64,000 nucleotides of DNA from a virus: positions 108,910 through 172,909 of the IMG/VR virus record IMGVR_UViG_3300020156_000021; one strand, written 5' to 3'. Positions 16,103-24,410 of this stretch are shown piece by piece. The notes beneath the pieces are model-generated. The model did no database searches. It saw only the letters and a program-made list of their open reading frames with translations, and was not told the origin of the DNA. The position numbers were made by a program, and so were the translations under genes. The number at the start of each line of letters is the position of its first letter. The first letter of the stretch is position 1.

Positions 16103-16131
16103 ATTATAATATTAATATAATTGTTTGTCAA
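16103..16131 (-). promoter_or_regulatory. promoter of mazF-TPR-peptide operon
   Basis: Perfect TTGACA (16126-16131) and perfect TATAAT (16103-16108), spacing 17, minus strand. Confidence 0.8.
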
Positions 16132-16149
16132 GTAGTTTTTTATAAATGT

Positions 16150-17025
16150 TCAATCATTTATTCCTCCAAAAGTTACAGCATTTGCACATTCTTTTAATTG
16201 TTCATCATCAACATGAATATACAAGCGTGTTGTTTTTATATTATTATGTCCAAGAATTTCTTGTAAAGCAGCAAGAGATATTTTTTTTGCTGCTTTAGTA
16301 GCATAAGTATGTCTTAAAATATGTGGATTTCGCTTATTTTTTGGTATTCCAGCTTCCTTACAATAATTTTGAATTATTAAATCAATAGTAGATGTAGATA
16401 TTTGGCCTTGTGCTGTTGTGAACAAATAATTTGATGTATTTTTTCTTACTTTTAAATAATCATTTATTGCATTTACTGCAATGTTATTTATATAAAGATT
16501 TTGCTCTTTTTTCCCTTTTCGAATAATTTTTATATAATTTCCATTAAAATCTGTTAATAACAAATTTCTTGCTTCTGATTTCCTTAAACCAATATTTAGA
16601 TACAAAAGAATAATGGCTCTATTCCTAATACCTATTTCACTCTGATCTTTATAAATTACTCTTACTAATCTATCAGATTCATTTTGAGTCAATACTTCCC
16701 TTTCCTTCTTATCTATTTTTGGCACTTTTATTTTAAGAGTTGGATTTATACTTATAATCTTTTTAACTTCATTACAGTACCAAAAAAATTTTTTTAAGGT
16801 ACATATTCTTCTTGCTCTAGTAGATGCTATATTATCTATACTTTTTAAATGATATATATAATCTCTGATATCATCCTCAGTTATAGCCGTAACATCTTTA
16901 TTAATCCAATCAAAAAACATTTTTAAATCATGATTATAAGATAATATTGTATCTTCACTTTTATTCTCTTCTACGTCTAAATAATTTAAAAATCTCTCTG
17001 CTATTTCCGGCACTTCATACTTCAT
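16150..17025 (-). CDS. tyrosine recombinase / integrase
   Basis: 291 residues of XerC/D type. A SAM-like core-binding domain spans 1-90. The catalytic set is complete: Arg in GLRKSE, Lys in IRKGKKEQ, HILRHTYAT box, LGHNNIKTT and the nucleophile Tyr in RLYIHV. It could integrate the element or resolve dimers. It is also the only intact recombinase in the window and so a candidate for the inversion at 53.1 kb, although no link is shown. Confidence 0.92.
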   Translation of the reverse strand: MKYEVPEIAERFLNYLDVEENKSEDTILSYNHDLKMFFDWINKDVTAITEDDIRDYIYHLKSIDNIASTRARRICTLKKFFWYCNEVKKIISINPTLKIKVPKIDKKEREVLTQNESDRLVRVIYKDQSEIGIRNRAIILLYLNIGLRKSEARNLLLTDFNGNYIKIIRKGKKEQNLYINNIAVNAINDYLKVRKNTSNYLFTTAQGQISTSTIDLIIQNYCKEAGIPKNKRNPHILRHTYATKAAKKISLAALQEILGHNNIKTTRLYIHVDDEQLKECANAVTFGGIND

Positions 17026-17113
17026 ACTATTTCATCTCCACTTTTGATGAAAATCTCATTTTATTCAAATATACATTGTAACTTTTACTTCAATCGTAGC
17101 ATGAGGATATAAC

Positions 17114-17491
17114 TTAAATATATCTTCTAATATTTTGCCACAATTCTTTATCACCATTATCTTTATATTCAACAAATCCAATGACATATTCATCATCATT
17201 TTGTCCATGAATAGGATTCTCAAAATTATCAATAAAATTGCCTGAACTATCGACCCATCCCCAACCAAAATCATCTTTAAATTCTTTTTCTCCTGATTCT
17301 TTTCCTGTCCATATATAAGGTTTCATTATTCTAAAAATTGCTTCTTCCTCAAATCTTTTATCAATAATCATACATAAATATGATCTATTAGAATTATAAA
17401 TACCCTTCTCGTTCTCGTCTCTTAAAGTACAATCATGAATAGGGAATTTATTGTTTATACTTTTATATATATCTTTTAAATTATTTATCAT
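17114..17491 (-). CDS. hypothetical protein
   Basis: 125 residues with GWGWVDSSGNFIDNF and aromatic-rich beta segments. No family recognised. Follows promoter 17514-17542. Confidence 0.6.
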   Translation of the reverse strand: MINNLKDIYKSINNKFPIHDCTLRDENEKGIYNSNRSYLCMIIDKRFEEEAIFRIMKPYIWTGKESGEKEFKDDFGWGWVDSSGNFIDNFENPIHGQNDDEYVIGFVEYKDNGDKELWQNIRRYI

Positions 17492-17513
17492 TACTCATAT
17501 CTCCTTCATATCC

Positions 17514-17542
17514 TTATATTACCATGGTTAAATGCTCTTGTC
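17514..17542 (-). promoter_or_regulatory. promoter before 17114-17491
   Basis: TTGACA (17537-17542) and TAATAT (17514-17519), spacing 17, minus strand. Confidence 0.6.
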
Positions 17543-17578
17543 AATATATTATTTTATTTATTTTACTACTTTTATAAT

Positions 17579-17598
17579 AACCAGCAAATATGCTGGTT
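17579..17598 (-). terminator. hairpin at the end of 17597-18121
   Basis: AACCAGCA/TGCTGGTT, 8 bp with a 4-base loop, overlaps the stop codon. The following ATTATAAAAG is only weakly U-rich. Confidence 0.45.
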
Positions 17599-18121
17599 AT
17601 ATTTCCTTAATCAGTATTTCTATCTCATACTTTTGATCTTTTATCAGAGTATTAGCAATACTATTTATACGTGCTTGAGCTTCTTCACCCAGGACTTCTT
17701 TCTTGAGTAAGATGCTATACTCTGATTCATTAACCTTAATAGGCTCTGGTTTTACTTCAGCTACAGACTCAACCATTTCCTCTTTCATATCTGTAATAGA
17801 TTCAAGTTGTTTTTCTTCTTTTGGTTTACGATTATATTGCCTTTTTGGTTTTATAAGCTGAATAGTAGGTACTTCAGGCTGAGTAGATTCTTCTTTTACT
17901 ACTTGTTTAGCTTCTTCCTGTACTTCTTCTTTTTTAGTTCTTCCAATATGCTCACCTAATGCATATTTACGAACTCCATTAATAACCGCAATCGTAGCTA
18001 CGCCAAGTTTTTTAGCTAACTCTTTATCATCAGAATATTTACTATGTAGTTCTTTCCATACTTCTACTTTTTTATCTTCTGATAAACCCTTTAATTCTTC
18101 GTATGTAATATCCTCGTACAT
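17597..18121 (-). CDS. HTH-like protein with low-complexity linker
   Basis: 174 residues. The first 55 (DDKELAKKLGVATIAVINGVRKYALG) look like a small helix-turn-helix. Residues about 65-130 are a Lys/Glu/Pro-rich linker, and the tail is helical. Possibly a DNA-binding adaptor. Confidence 0.55.
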   Translation of the reverse strand: MYEDITYEELKGLSEDKKVEVWKELHSKYSDDKELAKKLGVATIAVINGVRKYALGEHIGRTKKEEVQEEAKQVVKEESTQPEVPTIQLIKPKRQYNRKPKEEKQLESITDMKEEMVESVAEVKPEPIKVNESEYSILLKKEVLGEEAQARINSIANTLIKDQKYEIEILIKEI

Positions 18122-18196
18122 AATATCACTCCTTATATAATATTTACTTACATTATATACAAGAGTATATCCATAAACAAGAGATATTAAACAATA

Positions 18197-18346
18197 TTAT
18201 GCAAATTCCTCAAAGCAATCTTCTAGAAAACATATATTTAATACTTTTGGAGTGGTTTCATATATCATCTTCAAACAATCTGCACATATTTCTTTACCAC
18301 AGTACTTTATAGTTGCTTTTGTAGGGTTTTGACAAGCATAACACAT
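18197..18346 (-). CDS. 49-residue zinc-finger protein
   Basis: ATG at 18346; CYAC, CGKEICADC and two later Cys suggest a treble-clef or B-box-like site. Ribosome site is weak (GGGGTATAGTT). Confidence 0.5.
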   Translation of the reverse strand: MCYACQNPTKATIKYCGKEICADCLKMIYETTPKVLNICFLEDCFEEFA

Positions 18347-18369
18347 AACTATACCCCACTATTATATTA

Positions 18370-18525
18370 TTAATTTAAAATATATCTCATTCTGATTTCT
18401 AGGTTGCTAATTCCTTCTTTTAAAAGGTGTCTATTTCTCTGGTATGTTGAGCATTTTATTTTTTGCGTACAGCAATTACAATTTGCCGAACAAATACAAT
18501 GGATTGCTTTTGATTTTGGGATCAT
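18370..18525 (-). CDS. 51-residue Cys-rich protein
   Basis: ATG at 18525; CICSANCNCC cluster near the start then a basic helix. No strong ribosome site. Unknown. Confidence 0.4.
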   Translation of the reverse strand: MIPKSKAIHCICSANCNCCTQKIKCSTYQRNRHLLKEGISNLEIRMRYILN

Positions 18526-18559
18526 AAACAGCACCGCCTATTTAAACCAAATTAGAATT

Positions 18560-18730
18560 CTATTTTAATAATTTCAAAATACAAATAGCTAATATTGCAC
18601 CTATAATTTTTTGTAATAACCCGTAAACAAATAGATTTTCTTTGAATGGAATTACTATTATTGCTCCTAATAATATAGTTAAAATAATAATAAACAATAA
18701 AATATAATTTTCCCTTTTCATTATAGCCAT
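18560..18730 (-). CDS. small membrane protein
   Basis: 56 residues from the ATG behind GGAGGAAC. Two hydrophobic segments (about 9-28 and 36-54) predict two membrane helices. The longer reading overlaps the upstream gene. Confidence 0.6.
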   Translation of the reverse strand: MAIMKRENYILLFIIILTILLGAIIVIPFKENLFVYGLLQKIIGAILAICILKLLK

Positions 18731-18764
18731 AATTTGTTCCTCCACTTTAACCCAAAGCACAATT

Positions 18765-18968
18765 CTATAATGATATATCTTCAAGCAACATATAACTCGA
18801 CTTTAAATCAATCCTATAGTCATCCTTGTTTCCATAAGTACCTTTAACCAACAATTCAGCCTGATACATTGTCTGTGCTTTAACTTTTACATAACAAGGA
18901 ATAAATATATCGTTATAACCATATTCTCCTTCATTTTTCTTTAAAAGTTTAATCATAAAATAATGCAT
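18765..18968 (-). CDS. hypothetical protein
   Basis: 67 residues, with an FIPCYVKVKAQTMYQAELLVKG-like beta-helix pattern (short form YVKVKAQTMYQAE). Behind AGGAGG. Unknown. Confidence 0.6.
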   Translation of the reverse strand: MHYFMIKLLKKNEGEYGYNDIFIPCYVKVKAQTMYQAELLVKGTYGNKDDYRIDLKSSYMLLEDISL

Positions 18969-19029
18969 AATAAACCTCCTAAAAAATCATTAGAAAACAC
19001 ATATTTGATTTCAAGTTTATATTTATGTA

Positions 19030-19617
19030 TTAATTTTTACCTTTATATTCTCCATAATATTCTTGTCTTGCTTTGCTTGCCGCACTACCTGCTTCATGTA
19101 CATCATCAAAATAACCAACAATTATAGTTTTATAGTTTTTACAAAGAGATACCTGCCATTTTTCTAAATTACTATTCCAAAATACATTCCTATAACCTGA
19201 TTGATTATTAGAATTTCGTGATTTTCTATTTGTAGAATTATTATAATGCTCAGTTATTGTTAAGTTCTCTTTCCTATTATCTAGCTGATTATGGTTTTTA
19301 TGATCTACCACATATCCATCAGAAGCCTTCATAATGAATTTGTGCATTAATATTGTTTCTTCATGATACTTTTCGTTTTCTGTTTGATGATGATATATTA
19401 TAGCTCTGGCATAATACCCCTTCGTACATTTATCATATCTTACATGTCAACTCAAATCTGCTTCAATAAATCGTGGTAAATCCTCGGTATCAATTAAAAT
19501 TACAAACCTTTCACTTTTTCTATTAATAACAATAATTTTTGTAATTTTACCTTCAATTATATAATCCTTTCTGAAACCGAATTTTCTAGGTATTAATATT
19601 CCTTTCCATATTTTAAC
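19030..19617 (-). pseudogene. decayed HNH homing endonuclease with AP2-like tail
   Basis: The part from 19347 down encodes the HNH core VVDHKNHNQLDNRKENL and an AP2-like tail GYRNVFWNSNLEKWQV. Upstream, the same frame carries GYYARAIIYHHQ and FGFRKDYIIEG but is cut by one in-frame TGA at about 19446-19448, where family members usually have Trp, and no start codon is found before the TGA near 19623. The gene is therefore probably dead, or only its C-terminal half is made. Confidence 0.65.
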
Positions 19618-19645
19618 TTGAGATCATATACTTCTTTTGTAATAA

Positions 19646-20101
19646 CTATGCAAACTTGTATTTTTTACGTTCTGTTTGCTTCTGTTTAAAATCTCTCAAT
19701 ATATTTTCAAATTTATTATCCTTTTTACCTATTAGCGCAGTAACATTAGTCAAATCAGAATTTCTAACATTGTATATTGGATTGTCTTGCCTATCTTGTG
19801 CTTTTTCAAGAGAGACTTCATAATTATCCATCTGTTTTTTCATATTATGAGTTCTCATTCTTAATTTTTCTAAGTTATATAATTCATTCTTTATTTTGCG
19901 TCTTTCAATCCTTAAATCTTTCAAAGTTTTAGCAAGATAATAACCTCTTGCAGCATCAAAACTTTCACTTTCAATCATATGTAAAATATCCTGCTGTAAA
20001 TTATTATATTTAATCTCTTCTTTTTTATAATGTTCATAATCTACATCAATTTGAATAAATGTTGCTTCAAGAGACTCCAAATACTTTTTTGCCTTACACA
20101 T
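19646..20101 (-). CDS. coiled-coil hypothetical protein
   Basis: 151 residues from the ATG behind GGGGTG. Almost entirely charged helix with heptads. Possibly structural or an adaptor. Confidence 0.6.
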   Translation of the reverse strand: MCKAKKYLESLEATFIQIDVDYEHYKKEEIKYNNLQQDILHMIESESFDAARGYYLAKTLKDLRIERRKIKNELYNLEKLRMRTHNMKKQMDNYEVSLEKAQDRQDNPIYNVRNSDLTNVTALIGKKDNKFENILRDFKQKQTERKKYKFA

Positions 20102-20113
20102 ACTAAACACCCC

Positions 20114-20377
20114 TTACCTCATTGTAGTAAAATAAGTTGCATGATGGGTAAATATTTCCCATATAAATCCCCAAGTTATCATTGCTGCTATCAAATACCC
20201 TACAGCTTCTTGTAATTTGTGTTTCAGTCTGTATATTTTTCTTTTGTTATTCTTTAATTGTAGAAATTTTTCATCGTCACAGTTAGAGCAGATATAACGT
20301 TCTAACTTTACTCCGTTTTCTTTGTATATCTCGCCTGTTCTTTGGTATTCTCCGGCTTTACAATTGCTACACTTCAT
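20114..20377 (-). CDS. zinc-ribbon membrane protein
   Basis: 87 residues from the ATG behind GGAGG. CSNC and CSNC pairs 30 residues apart form a zinc ribbon; residues about 62-80 are a hydrophobic segment. Possibly a membrane-tethered zinc ribbon. Confidence 0.6.
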   Translation of the reverse strand: MKCSNCKAGEYQRTGEIYKENGVKLERYICSNCDDEKFLQLKNNKRKIYRLKHKLQEAVGYLIAAMITWGFIWEIFTHHATYFTTMR

Positions 20378-20393
20378 ATGTATTACCTCCATA

Positions 20394-20603
20394 TCAATTA
20401 TATTGATATTTTATACCTGCTTCTTTAAGTAAACGTTTTGCCATTGGTCTACAGAGTTCTGTTCTATGTTCACACAAAGTTATAATATGTATATTACCTG
20501 GTTTAGTATATGTAATGTGTGATCCCTTTTGGTGCTTCGGTATCCATCCATTGTGTATATGTAAGTCCCCTAGTTGCTTCGCCGTTAAGCCTTGCATTCG
20601 CAT
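20394..20603 (-). CDS. HicA-like mRNA interferase toxin
   Basis: 69 residues with the HicA fold pattern: a GWIPKHQKGSHITY core containing the catalytic His, IHIITLCEHRTEL and LLKEAGI at the end. HicA is a dsRBD-like ribonuclease. No HicB antitoxin is next to it, which is unusual. It has its own promoter at 20628-20656. Confidence 0.82.
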   Translation of the reverse strand: MRMQGLTAKQLGDLHIHNGWIPKHQKGSHITYTKPGNIHIITLCEHRTELCRPMAKRLLKEAGIKYQYN

Positions 20604-20627
20604 ATATTTGACCTCCTTACATTTATA

Positions 20628-20656
20628 AGTATATCACTCATTTTTGTATTTGTCAA
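20628..20656 (-). promoter_or_regulatory. promoter of hicA-like gene
   Basis: TTGACA (20651-20656) and TATACT (20628-20633), spacing 17, minus strand. Confidence 0.75.
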
Positions 20657-20764
20657 TTATTTATTTTATTATTATGACGAAATATGAATCCCATCAAGTT
20701 GTTATTTATTTGCATAATTTATAGCGTTTTTGTGCATTAGTAATAACATGATAAAAAGATTAAT

Positions 20765-20953
20765 TTATTCACAATCATCTTCCTCATATAAAAACACTTC
20801 ATTATCTGCCGCAGGTTCATTATTGTCAGCACATTTTTCATAGTAGTCATAATATTCTTTGTTTTGTTCATTCATAATTTTTTGTGCGAATTCTTTATCA
20901 TTTGTCCTAAATATTTCAATACCTTGACTCACTAAAACATATTGTTTAGACAT
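20765..20953 (-). CDS. small acidic protein
   Basis: 62 residues, strongly acidic C-terminus. ATG behind AAAGGAG. Unknown. Confidence 0.6.
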   Translation of the reverse strand: MSKQYVLVSQGIEIFRTNDKEFAQKIMNEQNKEYYDYYEKCADNNEPAADNEVFLYEEDDCE

Positions 20954-20991
20954 CTTATCTCCTTTCTATGTGATGAAATGAGTATTTGGAT

Positions 20992-21144
20992 TTAATCCTT
21001 CTTTTCTTGTTCTGCTTTCAACAGAACTAATTCTTCTGCAATATCACCAATAAAGTATTTATAAAAATCGCTTTTATCTTCTATTATTGCTTCTTTTAAT
21101 TTATCTATCTGTTTGAGTAATTTTTCTTTTCTTTCAGATTCCAT
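20992..21144 (-). CDS. 50-residue helical protein
   Basis: ATG at 21144 behind AGGAG. Charged coiled-coil-like sequence. Unknown. Confidence 0.5.
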   Translation of the reverse strand: MESERKEKLLKQIDKLKEAIIEDKSDFYKYFIGDIAEELVLLKAEQEKKD

Positions 21145-21180
21145 TTTTAACTCCTGTTTGAATCATATCAAAGTATGATG

Positions 21181-21381
21181 TTAATCTTTAATTTCATCTA
21201 ATCTTCCTATCAGTTCATACAACTTAATTTCTTGTGCATTTAGTTCTCTTCTCTTAATGTTTAGATCATGAATCTTATCATAACTTCCGTTATTCATAGC
21301 CTCTTTAAGTTTCTTTTCTACTTTATCAGCTTCTATTGCTAATTTTTCTGCTTCTTTTCTAAGCCAATTATCAATATTCAT
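21181..21381 (-). CDS. coiled-coil protein
   Basis: 66 residues from the ATG behind GAAAGGAAG. Helical with heptad spacing. Unknown. Confidence 0.55.
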   Translation of the reverse strand: MNIDNWLRKEAEKLAIEADKVEKKLKEAMNNGSYDKIHDLNIKRRELNAQEIKLYELIGRLDEIKD

Positions 21382-21441
21382 AAAACCCTTCCTTTCAATA
21401 TGTTGATCAAACTGCACTTTCATTACTATTTAATTTAAAAA

Positions 21442-21720
21442 TTATTTATTGTGTTTTTCTTTCCATTCCTCATAAGATAATGTTTCTTTACAGTTATTCT
21501 CTGCCTTTTCTACATATTTTTCATATTCAATATTTTTATTTATTAAAGGATATCCTAAAGTCATATAGTAAGCTAATTTTTCTGCTAAAATATCATTAAA
21601 CTTTTTATCAGATGTAGTCAATGTAAAAACTAACTTTTCTGTTTTGTCTTTATAATCCCATAATATCGTCCACAATTCTAAAATATCATTTTCTTGCTTT
21701 ATATACATTGCCTTGATCAT
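21442..21720 (-). CDS. hypothetical protein
   Basis: 92 residues, aromatic-rich N-terminal half then a charged helix. GAAAGGATGG site. Unknown. Confidence 0.58.
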   Translation of the reverse strand: MIKAMYIKQENDILELWTILWDYKDKTEKLVFTLTTSDKKFNDILAEKLAYYMTLGYPLINKNIEYEKYVEKAENNCKETLSYEEWKEKHNK

Positions 21721-21761
21721 TTTAGAATACCATCCTTTCTACTAATTCTATTTACACAAAA

Positions 21762-21926
21762 CTACATTTTTATCTCGACTTCTTCAATATACAAATTATT
21801 AATATCAAGAGAGAATTCTTTAATTAATTCTTCTATTCTGTTTTCTGCCTGCTCTCTCGTCCCATACACTCCGCAATATTCAAAGTCTGTATTTCTATTT
21901 CTTTCTAAAACAACATAAACTATCAT
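21762..21926 (-). CDS. 54-residue protein
   Basis: ATG at 21926 behind AGGAGG. VYVVLERN then GVYGTREQAENRI-like pattern, common in tiny phage proteins that begin with a beta strand and carry one helix. Unknown. Confidence 0.55.
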   Translation of the reverse strand: MIVYVVLERNRNTDFEYCGVYGTREQAENRIEELIKEFSLDINNLYIEEVEIKM

Positions 21927-21961
21927 AATTAATCCTCCTAACTTGTGATAGATTTACTTTT

Positions 21962-22141
21962 TCATGCACTTTTTAAAGGGCAATCTTTTATACATCCTTC
22001 TTCTGGGCATCTTGGAGTAAAACCTATAGCCTGACACTGATATACACTTTCATCATAAAAGTTTTTAGCTGTTGGTCTACTCAGCATACATTTTTTACAT
22101 TCTGGTTTATCTGTAAATTCTAATTCTAAAATATATTTCAT
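21962..22141 (-). CDS. Cys-rich protein
   Basis: 59 residues from the ATG behind AAGGAGTGG. CKKC and four spread Cys (CQAIG, CPEEGC, CPL) suggest two metal sites. Confidence 0.62.
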   Translation of the reverse strand: MKYILELEFTDKPECKKCMLSRPTAKNFYDESVYQCQAIGFTPRCPEEGCIKDCPLKSA

Positions 22142-22169
22142 AAAATCCACTCCTTAACTTTGATTGAAA

Positions 22170-22376
22170 TCACTCTTTGATCTTAACCTTAGTTTTAGGC
22201 AGTTGCATTAAATATTCTCTTCCTCTTTTCTTAGTTTCACCAAATAAATATTCTTGTATGTCTTTTTCATGTATCAAACATCGGAAAATATCTTCAGCAT
22301 TTCTTTCGCTCATTCCCAATTCCTTTACCATTTTATCAAGAAACATTTCTACTCCAATTTTAGTTATATCTTGCAT
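22170..22376 (-). CDS. small helical protein
   Basis: 68 residues, with ELGMSERNAEDIFRCL; a helix-turn-helix is possible. Follows promoter 22413-22441. Confidence 0.55.
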   Translation of the reverse strand: MQDITKIGVEMFLDKMVKELGMSERNAEDIFRCLIHEKDIQEYLFGETKKRGREYLMQLPKTKVKIKE

Positions 22377-22412
22377 TTCTCAACACTCCTTTTACTAATT
22401 TATTACAATTAT

Positions 22413-22441
22413 AGTGTAGCACAAAGCAAAGCATCTGTCAA
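22413..22441 (-). promoter_or_regulatory. promoter before 22170-22376
   Basis: TTGACA (22436-22441) and TACACT (22413-22418), spacing 17, minus strand. Confidence 0.65.
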
Positions 22442-22499
22442 TATTTATTATTATTTATTTTAACATTTTTATGCATGATATAAATTTCCAGCTCTTTAT

Positions 22500-22883
22500 T
22501 TACTCACTCAAATATCTAATACGTTCTATCTCCAATTTCCCTGTTTCTACAAGAAACTCTACAAACTTTTTATCTGCCCATTCTACATACTCATTGCCAG
22601 GATCAAATACAGTTCCATCATTTAATTTATATAATAGACGACTATACCCTTCTCCCATAATATATCCAAAAGACACATTAAAATATTTAGCTAATGCGTT
22701 GACATGAATTATGGGTAATCTTTTTGCTTCATTCTTGAGATATGTTTGCAATCGTTTTTTAGGTATGCCTGTTCCTTTTAATACGTCATCAATTGTTACA
22801 TTTCTGTCTTTCATAAGGTCTGGCAAAACTTTATATAATGGAACTTCATACTCTTCTTGAGTAATTTGATTATTATCAGACAT
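22500..22883 (-). CDS. XRE-like regulator
   Basis: 127 residues. Residues 15-80 carry a helix-turn-helix (NVTIDDVLKGTGIPKKRLQTYL then VNALAKYFNVSFGYIMGE-type). Tail of about 45 residues is acidic and aromatic. Has its own promoter at 22912-22940. Probably a phage repressor-type protein. Confidence 0.75.
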   Translation of the reverse strand: MSDNNQITQEEYEVPLYKVLPDLMKDRNVTIDDVLKGTGIPKKRLQTYLKNEAKRLPIIHVNALAKYFNVSFGYIMGEGYSRLLYKLNDGTVFDPGNEYVEWADKKFVEFLVETGKLEIERIRYLSE

Positions 22884-22911
22884 AATAACCCTCCTAATAA
22901 CTCATGAAATT

Positions 22912-22940
22912 ATTATATAATAACTTCCAGTAAAAGTCAA
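22912..22940 (-). promoter_or_regulatory. promoter of the XRE-like gene
   Basis: TTGACT (22935-22940) and perfect TATAAT (22912-22917), spacing 17, minus strand. Confidence 0.7.
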
Positions 22941-22984
22941 TTGCAGGTAATCTCCTATTTCTATATTAATATAAAATTCGCCTT

Positions 22985-23176
22985 TTATAAAGATTCTAAA
23001 ATCCACATATTATCTGATTTATTACCACAAACACAACAAGTATAATAATTCCCTTTACCTAATACAGAAGAAAATCCACCTAGTTTAAAATTTTTAGGTA
23101 TTTTATTTTGCTCTTCACATTTATCACACATTGTAATAAAATTTTTAGTATAGTCTTTTTTCTTCAATTTCATCAT
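22985..23176 (-). CDS. zinc-ribbon protein
   Basis: 63 residues with CDKC and CCVCG, a standard zinc ribbon spacing. Unknown. Confidence 0.62.
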   Translation of the reverse strand: MMKLKKKDYTKNFITMCDKCEEQNKIPKNFKLGGFSSVLGKGNYYTCCVCGNKSDNMWILESL

Positions 23177-23219
23177 CTCCTATTTTAATACAAATTCCGT
23201 CTTTTATCATATTCTGTTG

Positions 23220-23375
23220 TTAATCAATTAAACTATTAAGAGAATTACAATATGCTAACGCCTCTGCTTTAGTCTTAAAAATCGCAGAACAAAATTTTTC
23301 ATAAAACAATACGTCGGCATTAACTCCTTCTTTGACTACAAACCTTACGCCTGTATATGCAACCCCGTACAACAT
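23220..23375 (-). CDS. 51-residue protein
   Basis: ATG at 23375 behind GGAAGG. Beta strands then an ALAYCNSL helix. Unknown. Confidence 0.5.
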   Translation of the reverse strand: MLYGVAYTGVRFVVKEGVNADVLFYEKFCSAIFKTKAEALAYCNSLNSLID

Positions 23376-23416
23376 TTTAAATCCTTCCTTTCATTTAATC
23401 CAAATTCACATTCTAT

Positions 23417-23662
23417 TCAGATCCCTACAACTTTTCTATTGTAATATACTAAATCTTCTTCTCTTCCTGTGTCTTCAACTTCATGCGGTAAACCTAACGC
23501 CTCAATTTCTGATATTTCTCCGCAATGTTCAGAAAATAATTTACTACCTTTTTGTATTTCCTTAATAAACTTTTTAGGAACAGAATAAAACCCACTCATA
23601 CCAACCTTTTTGTTATAGCCACAAACACAATATTCCTTCCTTGTGACAATGCCGTTTAACAT
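23417..23662 (-). CDS. hypothetical protein
   Basis: 81 residues behind GGAGG. Contains YCVCGYNKK and a SEHCG pair. Unknown. Confidence 0.58.
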   Translation of the reverse strand: MLNGIVTRKEYCVCGYNKKVGMSGFYSVPKKFIKEIQKGSKLFSEHCGEISEIEALGLPHEVEDTGREEDLVYYNRKVVGI

Positions 23663-23674
23663 TTCAATTCCCTC

Positions 23675-23881
23675 CTAATTATTTTTAGTTTCTGTTATCT
23701 CTCTAAACTGCCATCTTCCACCTTTGACTACTACAATGTATCTATCCAGGTACTTTTTTTTAAGTGTGTTATACACCTTGTTGTCCTCTGTTATTATATA
23801 TCCTGTTGAGTAAAAGTATTTGTTAATACCGTCCTCTAACTTCTCTTTTGATATGTCAGAGCCTACACATTTTGTTTTCAT
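23675..23881 (-). CDS. hypothetical protein
   Basis: 68 residues, basic. Unknown. Confidence 0.55.
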   Translation of the reverse strand: MKTKCVGSDISKEKLEDGINKYFYSTGYIITEDNKVYNTLKKKYLDRYIVVVKGGRWQFREITETKNN

Positions 23882-23901
23882 GTTAGTCTCCTGTTATGTT
23901 G

Positions 23902-24195
23902 TTATTCTGTAGCGTATTTAATGGCCTGTAATACTGTAAAAGGTTCGGGTATTCTTTCCCACTCTCTAATTACATTCCCCTCTAAATCTTCTGCCCTGCC
24001 CATATGAGGAAAATCTGGTTCAATGTCAATTACTGCGTTCCATATTGTTTTCATTTGACCATCAGGATTAATTATATAGTGTGCAATTTCATCCCATTGG
24101 TCAAACGTAGGTTTATTGATGTATTTTTTAATTTCCTTCTTCATAATTGGAGACATTTTACCAAACATATTTTCACAATTATCAAGTGCTTTCAT
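23902..24195 (-). CDS. hypothetical protein
   Basis: 97 residues, helical N-terminus (KPTFDQWDEIAHYIIN) and a Pro/Glu-rich middle. An ATAACAGGAG leader belongs to the next gene down. Unknown. Confidence 0.6.
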   Translation of the reverse strand: MKALDNCENMFGKMSPIMKKEIKKYINKPTFDQWDEIAHYIINPDGQMKTIWNAVIDIEPDFPHMGRAEDLEGNVIREWERIPEPFTVLQAIKYATE

Positions 24196-24238
24196 TTATT
24201 ACACTTCCTTTCTGTTAATATGAATTAACCATTTTGAG

Positions 24239-24373
24239 TCAATTTTCAATTTCTGATTCCCAATTATCACAACAAATTTCAGTCATATTCTTTTGCCCTT
24301 TAGGACACAAGCAATTCCACATCCATTTATTTTCTAACCATTTACAATTTTCACATTCTTTTTGTTTTTTCAT
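24239..24373 (-). CDS. 44-residue Cys-rich protein
   Basis: ATG at 24373 behind GGGGG. CENCKW and CLCP plus CC form a likely zinc site. Unknown. Confidence 0.52.
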   Translation of the reverse strand: MKKQKECENCKWLENKWMWNCLCPKGQKNMTEICCDNWESEIEN

Positions 24374-24410
24374 AACAACCCCCTAAAATCAATACCAAAT
24401 ATCGTTTTGA

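Noticed and set aside
17065-17274. A 69-codon minus frame overlapping 17114-17491
   Set aside because: It overlaps a longer, better-supported gene in another frame and has no ribosome site.
19030-19617. TGA read as tryptophan (code change)
   Set aside because: Many intact genes here end in TGA and use TGG for Trp, so a nonsense mutation is simpler.
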